Assembly: GCF_014490745.1 (NCBI RefSeq) | Contig: NZ_LZEU01000001.1 | Span: 3,375,501-3,439,500, forward strand | From: Pseudomonas alcaligenes | GTDB taxonomy: Bacteria; Pseudomonadota; Gammaproteobacteria; Pseudomonadales; Pseudomonadaceae | Direction of reading: 5' to 3' | DNA: 64,000 nucleotides | In this document: one piece after another, positions 36,401 through 45,526 of the stretch | How the letters are laid out: every line of letters begins with the position of its first letter | Numbering within the stretch: position 1 is the first letter of the stretch | Made by a program: the position numbers and the translations under genes | Notes under the pieces: generated by a model | What the model was told of the DNA's origin: nothing | The model's input: the letters and a program-made list of their open reading frames with translations, nothing else | The model's database searches: none

Positions 36401-37590
36401 GCCTTGACCTTGCCCGCCGCCATATCCTCGAACAGGCCGACGGTGCCGCCACCCAGGCGGGTATGCAGGGTGCCCGGCGCTACGCCCCAGGCGTTCTCGA
36501 CAAAAGTGCGGTCGTCTTCCACCAGCACCGAGCGCTGCCCCGGCAAGCCGGGGCCCATATAGCCCATCTCGCGGCCGCCCATGGCGTTGGGCTGGCCGGT
36601 CAGGGAGAACGGCCCGCTGCCGGGGCGACAGATCTTGCCGGTGGCCAGGTGCAGGTTGCAGATGGCGTTGGTGTTCCAGGTGCCGTGGGTGCTCTGGTTG
36701 AGGCCCATGGTCCAGCAGCTCATCCACTCCCCCGCCGCGCCGATCCACTGGGCGGCCTGGCGGATGGCGGCCTCATCCAGGCCGGTCAGCGCAGCTACGT
36801 ACTCGGGGGTGTACTCGGCGAGGAAGGCGGGCATGACCTCCCAGCCCTCGGTGAAGCGCTCGATAAAGGCCGAGTCGGTGTGGCCGTTTACATGCAGCAG
36901 ATGCAGCAGGCCGTTGAGCAGCGCCAGGTCGCTACCGGGTTTGATCTGCAGGAACAGATCGGCCTTGTCCGCCGTGGCGTTGCGCCGCGGGTCGACCACT
37001 ATCAGCCTGGCCCCGGCCTTGACCCTGTCCATCATGCGCAGGAACAGGATCGGGTGGCAGTCAGCCATGTTGGCCCCGATGACGAAAAACACATCGGCCT
37101 GGTCGAAATCCTGGTAGGAGCCGGGCGGGCCGTCGGCGCCCAGCGACAGCTTGTAGCCGCTGCTGGCGCTGGCCATGCACAGGCGCGAGTTGGACTCGAT
37201 CTGGTTGCTGCCCAGGTAACCCTTGACCAGCTTGTTGGCCAGGTACTGCGCCTCCAGCGACAGCTGCCCGGACACGTACAGGGCGATGGCGTCCGCGCCG
37301 TGCTCGTCGAGGATCGCACGCAGGCGCCGGGCGGCGTCGGCGATGGCCTCGGCCATGGGCGTGCGCACCGGCTCGCGGCTGCGCTCCGCGCGCGCATAGG
37401 CGTGCGCCATGCGTCCGGACTCGACCAACGGCTGGTTGCAGGAACTGCCTTTGGTGCACAGGCGGCCGAAGTTGCTCGGGTGCTGCTTGTCGCCCGCGAC
37501 CTTGACCACCTTGCCCTCCGCAACCTGCATGACGATGCCGCAGCCAACGCCGCAGTAAGGGCATACGCTCCGTATCGTCTGGTCAGCCAT
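33481..37590 (-). CDS. nasA: Assimilatory nitrate reductase fused to a sulfite-reductase-type flavoprotein
   Basis: A 1369-residue cytoplasmic enzyme reducing nitrate to nitrite. Residues 1 to about 735 form a bis-MGD molybdoenzyme: CPYCGVGC near the N-terminus with a later CTKGSSC give the [4Fe-4S] cysteines, and the molybdopterin dinucleotide domain ends in HWNDVYGDN and SQQPEFKS. From about 840 on is a CysJ-like module: flavodoxin (LLWASQTGNCEALAERF), FAD domain (RLYSISSSP) and NAD(P) domain (MIGPGTGVAPFRGF), ending YLRDVY. The fusion lets one chain pass NAD(P)H electrons to nitrate. A strong internal ribosome site lies at the junction. Upstream are a sigma-54 promoter and an antiterminator leader. 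Similar fusions are known in pseudomonads. Confidence 0.93.
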   Translation of the reverse strand: MADQTIRSVCPYCGVGCGIVMQVAEGKVVKVAGDKQHPSNFGRLCTKGSSCNQPLVESGRMAHAYARAERSREPVRTPMAEAIADAARRLRAILDEHGADAIALYVSGQLSLEAQYLANKLVKGYLGSNQIESNSRLCMASASSGYKLSLGADGPPGSYQDFDQADVFFVIGANMADCHPILFLRMMDRVKAGARLIVVDPRRNATADKADLFLQIKPGSDLALLNGLLHLLHVNGHTDSAFIERFTEGWEVMPAFLAEYTPEYVAALTGLDEAAIRQAAQWIGAAGEWMSCWTMGLNQSTHGTWNTNAICNLHLATGKICRPGSGPFSLTGQPNAMGGREMGYMGPGLPGQRSVLVEDDRTFVENAWGVAPGTLHTRLGGGTVGLFEDMAAGKVKACWIICTNPVASMANRGKVIEGLKAAELVIAQDAFLDTETNRYADILLPGALWAEAEGVMINSERNLSLMQQAVAPPGEAMADWQIIAEVACAMGFAEAFTYASAAEVFEEIKRFHNPKTGYDLRGASHARLRETPLQWPCASAAGADRAPIRYFNDGISQRLKLAEDGSTPAIAFATPTGKAQFFARPHLDPAEMPDADFPFVLNTGRLQHQWHTLTKTGKVATLNKLNPGPFVEVHPEDAENLGVRDKDHLEIRSRRGHAVLPVVVTDRVLPGGCFAPFHWNDVYGDNLAINAVTSDAVDPISQQPEFKSCAVSLRRVELIDHQFLQTPASAASDPTSSEPLSEELDMSHIDAFASLLGLAIGAPPALSESERTYMAGFIGGLRANPGGGVPSLPPQAPLAEPTRLWLDGLLAGMFSRMALGAPLQLGGEATAVLPAPGAQVPVTLLWASQTGNCEALAERFAGRLKAAGCAVELADMSGYPLEKLGSAGNLLLLSSTFGDGDAPDSGQGFWAQLKASSADLAALRYAVLALGDPNYDQFCQHGKNLDGRLAELGASRLLERVDCDTEFEEPADAWLAALLPLLKPEQDTTQGPVEIPAAAVTAVSVSKEQPAAARQLLNLRLNREGASKDTRQFAFALGDSGLTYEAGDALGVWPRNCPELVAEVIERAGLDGEQLVSVAKVGDLPLREALTSHYEIARPSSEALALIAERSGNSELRGLLGNKEQLKDWLWGRQLADVLQAFPAEHAAGELLGSLKRLQPRLYSISSSPKAHAGEVHLTVSAVRYGKRKGVASTFLADRVADGEVPLFVQTSKHFRVPQDGEVPMIMIGPGTGVAPFRGFLHERRARGDAGRNWLFFGEQHAASDFYYRDELQAMQRDGLLTQLSLAFSRDQAEKIYVQDRIREQGAELWRWLQDGAQVYVCGDASRMAKDVDTALRDVAREHGGLSDEKAAEYIRALAEGKRYLRDVY
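35355..35366 (-). promoter_or_regulatory. Possible internal ribosome-binding site at the NasA-flavoprotein junction
   Basis: On the minus strand GAGGAA stands six bases before an in-frame ATG (Met746, MSHIDAF; ATG at 35355-35353). Start here would yield a free flavoprotein of 624 residues. Sequence pattern only; no proof of use. Confidence 0.4.
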
Positions 37591-37604
37591 GGTCGCTCCC
37601 GAGC

Positions 37605-37694
37605 CAAAAACAAAGGCGCCATGCCGCCCTTCGCAGCAAGCGAGAGCAACACGGCGCCTTTGTCGTGAATGGGCAACCTGCATTGATTGCCTTT
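37605..37694 (-). ncRNA. nasA leader RNA with tandem hexaloop hairpins and a terminator (ANTAR/NasT type)
   Basis: On the minus strand P1 is GGCAATC-AATGCA-GGTTGCC (37691-37672). After CATT comes P2, CACGAC-AAAGGC-GCCGTG (37667-37650, one A-C mismatch). Both loops have six bases with A first and G fourth, as in the RNA motif bound by ANTAR proteins. P2 shares bases with the 5' arm (37662-37653) of a terminator whose 3' arm is 37620-37611, followed by T5. P2 and the terminator therefore exclude each other. NasT, the expected antiterminator, is not encoded here. Confidence 0.7.
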
Positions 37695-37705
37695 GCTCGG
37701 GTATT

Positions 37706-37720
37706 GCAAGGCATACGCCA
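37706..37720 (-). promoter_or_regulatory. Sigma-54 promoter of nasA
   Basis: On the minus strand TGGCGTATGCCTTGC, with GG and GC separated by ten bases and a full TTGC at -12. The transcript would start near 37694, three bases before hairpin P1 of the leader. Confidence 0.65.
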
Positions 37721-37924
37721 GACAGCGGCTTACCCGCGCCAATCCCCGCCCGGCGTGGCCTGGGGCGCTGCCGCAGTCTGCTGCGGGGCGCACCACGGCG
37801 AATCACAATGGGGCGACAGGCCGCCCGCGCGCCCCTTTTTGGTTCCAGCCGAGTTCTCCCCAAGCAGCCCGCCACTGCACGCACAGGCCCATGTTGCAGG
37901 GGCTGCAGGGCGCTTTCAGAAAGC

Positions 37925-37940
37925 TGGCACAACCACTGCA
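37925..37940 (+). promoter_or_regulatory. Sigma-54 promoter of nirBD
   Basis: TGGCACAACCACTGCA matches TGGCAC-N5-TTGC with one change and the strict ten-base GG-GC spacing. Predicted start near 37950. The 200 bp between this and the nasA promoter would hold activator sites; I could not pick out a convincing NtrC palindrome. Confidence 0.75.
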
Positions 37941-37949
37941 TAGGTCGAT

Positions 37950-38092
37950 GCAAGCCCGCCACATCCGGGCCGTCCATTCGATCAAAGGCGATCGACAGCC
38001 AACGCTGGCAATGGACATCAACGGCACCCGCATAGGGAGTCGTACAGAACAGGCAAAGGCGCCTGAGACCGCAAGGTTTCAGGCGCCTTTTT
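37950..38092 (+). ncRNA. nirB leader RNA with hexaloop hairpins and terminator (ANTAR/NasT type)
   Basis: Three hairpins have six-base loops with A first and G fourth: TCGATC-AAAGGC-GATCGA (37978-37995), GCC-AACGCT-GGC (37998-38009) and CAGGC-AAAGGC-GCCTG (38050-38065). The first two are enclosed by an outer stem, GTCCATT (37972-37978) with AATGGAC (38010-38016). The third uses the 5' arm of a 16-bp terminator (38055-38070 with 38075-38090, loop GCAA) followed by TTATTT. The arrangement fits antitermination by NasT before nirB at 38137. Confidence 0.7.
38055..38092 (+). terminator. Regulated terminator in the nirB leader
   Basis: Stem begins AAAGGCGCCTGAGACC and closes on a GCAA tetraloop, with one G-U pair; T-rich tail. 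It lies 45 bp before the nirB ATG, so it must be bypassed for expression. Confidence 0.85.
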
Positions 38093-38136
38093 ATTTGCCG
38101 CGCAAACAACCTGATGAGCTTTGGCCGGGAAACGCT

Positions 38137-40695
38137 ATGAACAGCACAGTCGCCTCCACCCATGACAAGCAAACGCTGATCGTCGTCGGCAACGGCATGG
38201 TCGGCCACCACTGCGTCGAACAACTGATCGAGCGCGGTGCGCTGGCCAGCTACCAGGTGCATGTGTTCAGCGAAGAGCCGCTGCGCGCCTACGACCGCGT
38301 GCACCTCTCCGAGTACTTCGGTGGCCGCGATGCCGAATCCCTGGCCCTCAGCGGTGCCGAGCTGTACCAGACCCCGGGCGTGACCCTGCACCTGGGCGTG
38401 CCGGTGCTGGAGATCGACCGCGAGCGCCGCGAAGTGATCAGCGCCGACGGCTGCTACCCCTACGACCAACTGGTGCTGGCCACCGGCTCCTACCCCTTCG
38501 TGCCGCCGATCGAAGGCGCCGAGGGCAACTCGCGCCTGGTCTATCGCACCCTGGCTGACCTCGACACCATTCGCGCTGCCGCCAGCCAGGCCAAGCGCGG
38601 TGTGGTGGTCGGCGGTGGCCTGCTCGGCCTGGAAGCGGCCAATGCGCTGAAGTCGCTGGGCCTGGAAGCCCATGTGGTGGAGTTCGCTCCACGCCTGATG
38701 CCGGTACAGCTGGACGATCACGGCGGCCTGGCGCTGAAGGCGCAGATCGAAGCCCTGGGCGTCAGCGTGCACCTGTCCAAGGCGACCCAGTCGATCAGCG
38801 CCGGCAGCGAGTACCGCTACCGGATGAACTTCGCCGGCGAAGACTTCCTGGAAACCGACCTGATCGTGTTCTCCGCCGGCATCCGTCCGCAGGACGCCAT
38901 CGCCAAGCAGTGCGGCCTGGAACTCGGCCCGCGCGGCGGCATAGCCATCGACAGCCAGTGCCGCACCAACGACCCCTACATCTATGCCATCGGCGAGTGC
39001 GCGGCGTGGAACGGCGGCATCTTCGGCCTGGTCGCGCCGGGCTACCAGATGGCCCGCAGCGTCGCCAGCCAGCTTTGCGGCGAAGACGCCGAGCCGTTCA
39101 TGGGCGCGGACATGTCGACCAAGCTCAAGCTGCTTGGCGTCGATGTCGGTTCCATCGGCGACGCCCACGGCGCCACCGCCGGCTCGCGCAGCTATCGTTT
39201 CATCGACGAGGCCAACGCCAGCTACCGCCGCCTGGTGGTTTCCGCCGACGGCAAGCAGGCCCTCGGCGCCGTGCTGGTCGGCGACAACAGCTACTACGAC
39301 ACCCTGCTGCAGTACGTGCAGAACGGCATCGCCCTGCCCGCCGATCCGTCCGGGCTGATCCTGCCGCAAAGCGAAGGCACCCCGGCCCTCGGCGTCGACG
39401 CCCTGCCGGCCACCGCCACCGTGTGCTCCTGCCACAACGTCAGCAAGGGCGCGATCTGCGCCGCCATCGACGAAGGCTGCAGCGACCTCGCCGGCATCAA
39501 GGCCTGCACCAAAGCCGCTACCGGCTGCGGCGGCTGCTCGGCCCTGCTCAAGCAGGTGTTCGAGCACGAGCTGACCGCCCGCGGGGTCAGTGTCGACAAG
39601 AGCCTGTGCGAGCACTTCGCCTTCACCCGCCAGGAGCTGTACGGCATCGTCCGCGTGGAAGGCATCGAGAGCTTCGAAGAGCTGCTGGCCAAGCACGGCC
39701 GCGGCCATGTCGGCTGCGATATCTGCAAGCCGGCGGTAGGCTCGATCCTCGCCTCCTGCTGGAACCGCCCGATCACCAATGCCTCGCTGGTGCCGCTGCA
39801 AGACACCAACGACACCTTCATGGCCAACATGCAGAAAAACGGCACCTACTCGGTGGTGCCGCGCATCCCCGGTGGCGAGATCACCCCGGACGGCCTGATC
39901 GCCATCGGCGCGGTGGCGAAGAAATACGACCTCTACACCAAGATCACCGGCGGCCAGCGCATCGACCTGTTCGGCGCCCAGCTGCACGAACTGCCGGACA
40001 TCTGGGCCGAGCTGATCGCCGCCGGCTTCGAGACCGGGCATGCCTACGGCAAGTCGACCCGCACGGTGAAGTCCTGCGTGGGCAGCACCTGGTGCCGCTA
40101 CGGCGTGCAGGACAGCGTGGCCATGGCCCTGCTCATCGAGGATCGCTACAAGGGCCTGCGCTCGCCGCACAAGCTCAAGTTCGCGGTCTCCGGCTGCACC
40201 CGCGAATGCGCCGAGGCGCAGAGCAAGGACGTTGGCGTAATCGCCACCGAGAAAGGCTGGAACCTCTATATCAGCGGCAACGGCGGCATGCGCCCACGGC
40301 ATGCCGAACTGTTCGCCACCGACCTGGATGACGACACCCTGATCCGCTACATCGACCGTTTCCTGATGTTCTACATCCGCACCGCCGACCGCCTGCAGCG
40401 CACCTCGGTATGGCGCGAGTCGCTGGAAGGCGGCCTGGACTACCTCAAGGCAGTGATCATCGACGACAGCCTGGGCCTGGCCAACGAGCTGGAAGCGCAG
40501 ATGCAGCTGGTGGTCGATCGCTACGAATGCGAATGGGCGGGCGCCCTGAAGGATCCGGAGAAGCTCAAGCGCTTCCGTACCTTCGTCAACGAACAAGGCG
40601 GCGACCCGGACATCCAGTTCGTCGAGGAACGCGGCCAGCGCCGTCCGATCAGCGCCGCCGAACTGCAACTTATCCCCGCGATGGAGGTGGTCTGA
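38137..40695 (+). CDS. nirB: Assimilatory nitrite reductase, large subunit
   Basis: Reduces nitrite to ammonium with NADH in the cytoplasm. It is 852 residues. In order: FAD- and NADH-binding domains (about 8-300, VVGNGMVGHHC and VVVGGGLLGLEAAN), a BFD-like [2Fe-2S] domain (CSCHNVSKG...GCGGC, about 429-470), and the sulfite/nitrite reductase hemoprotein halves (about 550-790). The siroheme-[4Fe-4S] cysteines are in SCVGSTWC (about 646) and SGCTREC (about 687). The stop overlaps the nirD start by one base (TGATG). A sigma-54 promoter and regulated leader precede it. Confidence 0.96.
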   Translation: MNSTVASTHDKQTLIVVGNGMVGHHCVEQLIERGALASYQVHVFSEEPLRAYDRVHLSEYFGGRDAESLALSGAELYQTPGVTLHLGVPVLEIDRERREVISADGCYPYDQLVLATGSYPFVPPIEGAEGNSRLVYRTLADLDTIRAAASQAKRGVVVGGGLLGLEAANALKSLGLEAHVVEFAPRLMPVQLDDHGGLALKAQIEALGVSVHLSKATQSISAGSEYRYRMNFAGEDFLETDLIVFSAGIRPQDAIAKQCGLELGPRGGIAIDSQCRTNDPYIYAIGECAAWNGGIFGLVAPGYQMARSVASQLCGEDAEPFMGADMSTKLKLLGVDVGSIGDAHGATAGSRSYRFIDEANASYRRLVVSADGKQALGAVLVGDNSYYDTLLQYVQNGIALPADPSGLILPQSEGTPALGVDALPATATVCSCHNVSKGAICAAIDEGCSDLAGIKACTKAATGCGGCSALLKQVFEHELTARGVSVDKSLCEHFAFTRQELYGIVRVEGIESFEELLAKHGRGHVGCDICKPAVGSILASCWNRPITNASLVPLQDTNDTFMANMQKNGTYSVVPRIPGGEITPDGLIAIGAVAKKYDLYTKITGGQRIDLFGAQLHELPDIWAELIAAGFETGHAYGKSTRTVKSCVGSTWCRYGVQDSVAMALLIEDRYKGLRSPHKLKFAVSGCTRECAEAQSKDVGVIATEKGWNLYISGNGGMRPRHAELFATDLDDDTLIRYIDRFLMFYIRTADRLQRTSVWRESLEGGLDYLKAVIIDDSLGLANELEAQMQLVVDRYECEWAGALKDPEKLKRFRTFVNEQGGDPDIQFVEERGQRRPISAAELQLIPAMEVV

Positions 40696-41072
40696 TGGGC
40701 CAGTCGAGCGCAACCGCAGTAGCCGAGCAACAACACCTGCAATGGCGCCCCCTGTGCAGCCGTGCCGACCTGGTGGCCAACTCCGGCGTGGTCGCCTGGG
40801 TCGATGGCGCCCAGGTCGCCCTGTTCTACCTGCCCGAACAAACCCAGGGCAAACAGCTCTACGCCGTGGATAACCGCGACCCGCAGTCCGGCGCCAACGT
40901 CATCGGCCGCGGCATCATTGGCAGCCTGGCCGGCGACCTGGTGATCGCCGCGCCGCTGTACAAGCAACACTACCGCCTGGAAGACGGCACCTGCCTGGAA
41001 TACCCCGAGCAGCAGCTGCGCACCTGGCCGGTTCGCCTGCAGGGCGACACGGTGGAAATCGGCCTGGCCTGA
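40695..41072 (+). CDS. nirD: Nitrite reductase small subunit
   Basis: A 125-residue partner of NirB with a Rieske-like fold. The paired Cys/His ligands of true Rieske proteins are absent, as is normal for NirD. Motifs: GVVAWVDGAQVALFYLPE, YAVDNRDPQSGANVIGRGI and APLYKQHYRLEDGTC. GGAGG stands seven bases before the ATG, inside the end of nirB, so the two are coupled. A terminator follows at once. Confidence 0.94.
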   Translation: MGQSSATAVAEQQHLQWRPLCSRADLVANSGVVAWVDGAQVALFYLPEQTQGKQLYAVDNRDPQSGANVIGRGIIGSLAGDLVIAAPLYKQHYRLEDGTCLEYPEQQLRTWPVRLQGDTVEIGLA

Positions 41073-41082
41073 TCCCCGCCAG

Positions 41083-41120
41083 CCAGCCCGGGCCCGCCTC
41101 CGGTAGACCCGGGCTTTTTT
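41083..41120 (+). terminator. Intrinsic terminator of nirBD
   Basis: AGCCCGGG and CCCGGGCT pair around a 15-base spacer, followed by TTTTTT. It separates nirBD from the modABC promoter. Confidence 0.85.
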
Positions 41121-41128
41121 ACGGCAAG

Positions 41129-41996
<868 letters not shown>

Positions 41997-42016
41997 CCAG
42001 AGGCGCGGCCCTTCTT

Positions 42017-42089
42017 GTAGGGTGGGTTCGCATACCCCGTAGGGCGGGTGCACCCGCGTAATCAGCAACGCGGGTTTCACCCGCCCTAC
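42017..42089. repeat. REP-type palindrome, family A, one and a half copies
   Basis: GTAGGGTGGG at 42017 precedes a full element (GTAGGGCGGGTG at 42039 to CACCCGCCCTAC at 42089). It lies in the 138-bp modA-modB gap and may act as a processing or stability element there. Confidence 0.7.
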
Positions 42090-42134
42090 GCCGCATAGCT
42101 ACAGTTGCCTGCCCAGCCGAAGGAAAGCTCAGCA

Positions 42135-42815
42135 ATGCCCCTGACCAGCGCCGACTTCACCGCCATCGGCCTGACCCTGCAACTGGCCGCGCTGACCACC
42201 GTGCTGCTGCTGTTGTTCGGCACGCCCATCGCCTGGTGGCTGGCGCGCACCCGTTCCTGGCTGAAAGGCCCGATCGGCGCGGTGGTCGCCCTGCCCCTGG
42301 TGCTGCCGCCGACGGTGATCGGTTTCTACCTGCTGGTGACCCTGGGCCCGCACGGCCCGATCGGCCAGCTGACCCAGAGCCTGGGCCTGGGCACTCTGCC
42401 GTTCAGCTTCGCCGGCCTGGTGGTGGGCTCGGTGTTCTACTCCCTGCCCTTTGTCGTGCAACCGATCCAGAACGCCTTCGCCGCCATCGGCGAGCGTCCT
42501 CTGGAAGTCGCCGCCACTCTGCGCGCCAGTCCCTGGGACAGTTTTTTCACGGTCGCCCTGCCGCTGGCACGGCCCGGTTTCATCACCGCCGCGGTGCTGG
42601 GCTTTGCCCACACCATCGGCGAATTCGGCGTGGTGCTGATGATCGGCGGCAATATCCCCGGCAAGACCAGCGTGGTTTCGGTGCAGATCTTCAACCATGT
42701 CGAGGCCCTGGAATACTCCCAGGCCCACTGGCTGGCCGGCGGCATGCTGCTGTTCTCCTTCCTCATCCTGCTGACCCTGCACTTGCGCAGCCGGCCGCAG
42801 CCGCTGGGGGCCTGA
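42135..42815 (+). CDS. modB: Molybdate ABC permease
   Basis: A 226-residue inner-membrane permease with five hydrophobic segments. The ATPase-coupling EAA motif is [32 protein letters not shown] eight bases before ATG 42135. It ends three bases before modC. Confidence 0.94.
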   Translation: MPLTSADFTAIGLTLQLAALTTVLLLLFGTPIAWWLARTRSWLKGPIGAVVALPLVLPPTVIGFYLLVTLGPHGPIGQLTQSLGLGTLPFSFAGLVVGSVFYSLPFVVQPIQNAFAAIGERPLEVAATLRASPWDSFFTVALPLARPGFITAAVLGFAHTIGEFGVVLMIGGNIPGKTSVVSVQIFNHVEALEYSQAHWLAGGMLLFSFLILLTLHLRSRPQPLGA

Positions 42816-42818
42816 GCC

Positions 42819-43922
42819 ATGACTCAAGCCACTGCCGAGCAACGCCTGCAGGCATGCTTCCGTCTGACCCATGGCAGCTTCCGGCTGGATGTCGACCTGG
42901 ATCTGCCCGGCCGTGGCGTCACCGCCCTGTTCGGCCCTTCCGGCTCCGGCAAGACCAGCCTGCTGCGCTGCGTCGCCGGTCTGGAACGGGCCGAGCTCGG
43001 CCAGCTGCGGGTCAACGGCGAGCTGTGGCAGGACAGCAGCCGCGGCCACTTCCTCGCCCCGCACCAGCGCGCCCTCGGCTACGTGTTCCAGGAGGCCAGC
43101 CTGTTCGAGCACCTGTCGGTGCGCGGCAACCTGGAGTACGGCCAAAAACGCATCACCGCCGCCCAGCGCCGGGTCGGCCTGGAACAAGCGCTGGAGCTGC
43201 TCGGCATCGAGCACCTGCTGGAACGCCGGCCGGCCCGTTTGTCCGGCGGCGAGCGGCAGCGAGTGGCCATCGCCCGCGCCCTGCTCACCAGCCCGCGCCT
43301 GCTGCTGCTGGATGAACCGCTGGCGGCCCTCGACCCGCAGCGCAAGGCGGAGATCCTGCCCTACCTGGAGCGCCTGCACGACGAGCTAGAGATTCCCGTG
43401 CTCTACGTCAGCCACGCGCCGGATGAAGTAGCGCGCCTGGCCGACCACCTGGTGCTGCTGGAACAGGGCCAGGTGCGCGCCAGCGGCGCAGTCGACGAGC
43501 TGTTGAGCCGCCTCGACCTGCCCCTGGCCCACAGCGAGGATGCCGGCGTGGTGGTACAGGCCCGGGTTGCCAGCCACGATGCCGACTACCAGCTGCTCAG
43601 CCTGAACTTCCCCGACAGCGACATGCAGCTGCGCATCGCCCACGGGCCGGTGGCCAGCGGCAGCCTGATGCGCCTCAAGGTGCAGGCCCGCGACATCAGC
43701 CTGAGCCTGGACAAGCCGCAGCACAGCAGCATCCTCAACCTGCTGCCGGTCACCGTGCACAGCCAGGCGCCGGCCGACAACCCGGCCCATGTTCTGGTGC
43801 GCCTGGACATGCACGGCACGCCGCTGCTGGCGCGCATCACCCGCTACTCGCGCGACCAGCTCGGCCTGCGCGACGGCCAGCTGCTGTGGGCGCAGATCAA
43901 GTCGGTCGCCCTGCTGGCCTAG
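42819..43922 (+). CDS. modC: Molybdate ABC ATPase
   Basis: A 367-residue ATPase of the molybdate importer. Walker [11 protein letters not shown], signature [15 protein letters not shown], Walker [13 protein letters not shown] and H-loop [12 protein letters not shown] are present; the C-terminal part (about 295-360) is the Mop/TOBE domain. It completes modABC and is followed 14 bp later by a DUF1543 gene that may be read through. Confidence 0.95.
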   Translation: MTQATAEQRLQACFRLTHGSFRLDVDLDLPGRGVTALFGPSGSGKTSLLRCVAGLERAELGQLRVNGELWQDSSRGHFLAPHQRALGYVFQEASLFEHLSVRGNLEYGQKRITAAQRRVGLEQALELLGIEHLLERRPARLSGGERQRVAIARALLTSPRLLLLDEPLAALDPQRKAEILPYLERLHDELEIPVLYVSHAPDEVARLADHLVLLEQGQVRASGAVDELLSRLDLPLAHSEDAGVVVQARVASHDADYQLLSLNFPDSDMQLRIAHGPVASGSLMRLKVQARDISLSLDKPQHSSILNLLPVTVHSQAPADNPAHVLVRLDMHGTPLLARITRYSRDQLGLRDGQLLWAQIKSVALLA

Positions 43923-43935
43923 GAGATATTGCACC

Positions 43936-44430
43936 ATGCTGTTCATCGTCATGCTCGGGGGCAAGCACCCCAGGGCCAGCATCGAAGTCCACGATGTGGT
44001 CTTTGCCATCGCCGACAGCCTCGAAGGCACCTACGCGCAGCTGCGCCAGGCCTGGTTCGGCAAACCGGACGGCCTGCATATCGACGCCTGGATGGCGGTC
44101 GACGGGGTCGATGGCTATCGGGTCGAACTGAGCCACCTGGCGCCCGCCCCCGGTTCCCCGCGCCTGTATTTCCTCAACCTCGGCGGCTACCGCCATGGCA
44201 GCTTCGGCGAAGAGCACCACTACCTGCTGCAGGTCGCCACCGACAAGCGCGAGGCCAAGGCCCTGGGCAAACGCCATATGCCCGGCCACTGGGACAAGCC
44301 GCACACCGACGCCGTACTGGAGGTGGACGACTGCATCCCCATCGACTGCGTGGACGGTCGCTATATCCACCTGAGCCCCGGCGCGCACCACGGTATCCGC
44401 CAGGGCAACGACTACATCCTGCTGTCCTGA
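43936..44430 (+). CDS. DUF1543 protein
   Basis: A 164-residue soluble protein with two similar halves: residues 1-70 (LFIVMLGGKHPRASIEVHDVVFAIADSL) and about 77-164. The first 55 residues are the DUF1543 pattern. AGGAGA precedes the ATG. It follows modC at 14 bp, so transcription with modABC is likely, but a part in molybdate use is only a guess. Confidence 0.82.
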   Translation: MLFIVMLGGKHPRASIEVHDVVFAIADSLEGTYAQLRQAWFGKPDGLHIDAWMAVDGVDGYRVELSHLAPAPGSPRLYFLNLGGYRHGSFGEEHHYLLQVATDKREAKALGKRHMPGHWDKPHTDAVLEVDDCIPIDCVDGRYIHLSPGAHHGIRQGNDYILLS

Positions 44431-44485
44431 CACACCACGGCTTGTTCGCCAGCGCCGGGCGCCCTACCATCCGGCCACCCTTCCG

Positions 44486-45499
44486 ATGAGCCCTGTCATG
44501 CGCGAACGCACCATCGCCAGCCACTTCGTCCGCGCCGCCCTGCGCGGCGCCGAGCGCCAGGGCCTGGACTACAGCGCCCTGCTGCGCGAGCTGGGGATCC
44601 AGCCGGCGCTGCTCGGCGAGCCGCGCGCGCGCCTCGCCCCGGAGCAGTTCACCCAGCTGCTGCAAGGCCTGTGGGCGCTGCTCGACGACGAATACATGGG
44701 CTTCGGCCGCGGCCGCAGCAAGCGCGGCACCTTCGCCATGATGGGCCACGCGATCATCCACTGCCGCACCCTGGAAAAAGCCCTGGTGCGCGGCATGCTG
44801 TTCTACGACCTGTTCCCCGATGCGCCGCAGGTACGCCTGCGCCGTGAGGGTGAACTGGCTCGCCTGACCCTGGACAGCTCGCCGCTGTGGGATCCGGATC
44901 ACTTCCTCACCGAGAGCCTGCTGGTGATCTGGCACCGCCTCGGCAGCTGGCTGATCGGCCAGCGCATCCGCCTCGAGGAAGCCAGCTTCGCCTACCCGGA
45001 ACCGACCCACAGCAGCGAGTACGACCTGCTGTTCCCCTGCCCGCGGCGCTTCGGCGCAGACACCACCAGCCTGCTGTTCCACGCGCGCTACCTGGACATG
45101 CCGCTGCTGCAGGACGAACGCACGCTCAAGCAGTTCCTCGAACACTCGCCGGCCGACCTGCTGGCCCGCCCCGATGGCGGCGACAGCCTGACCAGCCGCA
45201 TCCGTCGCCTGCTCGGCCGCGACTGCGCACACTGGCCGGATCTGGAACAGGTCGCCCAGCAGCTGCACATCAGCCCGCAGACCCTGCGCCGCCACCTGCG
45301 CGAGGAAGGCAGCAGCTTCCAGGAACTCAAGGATCACCTGCGCCGCGACCTGGCCATCTACCACCTGGGCCGCGACGAACTGTCGATCCAGGCCCTGGCC
45401 GAACAGCTGGGTTTCTCCGAGCCCTCGGCCTTCCACCGCGCGTTCAAGAAATGGACAGGGCTGACCCCCGGCGCCTATCGGGCGCATCAGGACAGCTGA
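44486..45499 (+). CDS. AraC-family regulator with Arabinose_bd-type N-terminus
   Basis: A 337-residue regulator. Residues 20-205 match the OruR/ArgR-like N-terminal domain (pfam12625 type: LLRELGIQPALL, LDDEYMGFG). Residues 245-335 are the AraC helix-turn-helix pair (LEQVAQQLHISPQTLRRHL and LAEQLGFSEPSAFHRAFKKW). Target genes are not evident; its neighbours are DUF1543 and a peptidase. Confidence 0.85.
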   Translation: MSPVMRERTIASHFVRAALRGAERQGLDYSALLRELGIQPALLGEPRARLAPEQFTQLLQGLWALLDDEYMGFGRGRSKRGTFAMMGHAIIHCRTLEKALVRGMLFYDLFPDAPQVRLRREGELARLTLDSSPLWDPDHFLTESLLVIWHRLGSWLIGQRIRLEEASFAYPEPTHSSEYDLLFPCPRRFGADTTSLLFHARYLDMPLLQDERTLKQFLEHSPADLLARPDGGDSLTSRIRRLLGRDCAHWPDLEQVAQQLHISPQTLRRHLREEGSSFQELKDHLRRDLAIYHLGRDELSIQALAEQLGFSEPSAFHRAFKKWTGLTPGAYRAHQDS

Positions 45500-45526
45500 C
45501 CCCCAACCCTGCTGCATGGATGCCGC

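Noticed and set aside
33451..37668. A 1405-codon open frame on the plus strand opposite nasA
   Set aside because: It is a mirror frame of high-GC coding DNA. Its translation is a biased, low-complexity mix without domains, while the minus strand encodes full NasA-CysJ motifs.
37591..40713. Extension of the nasA frame upstream through the nirB region on the minus strand
   Set aside because: The frame happens to stay open opposite nirB, but the NasA N-terminus (MADQTIRSVCPYCG) at 37590, the leader RNA and the nirB motifs show that it is not coding.
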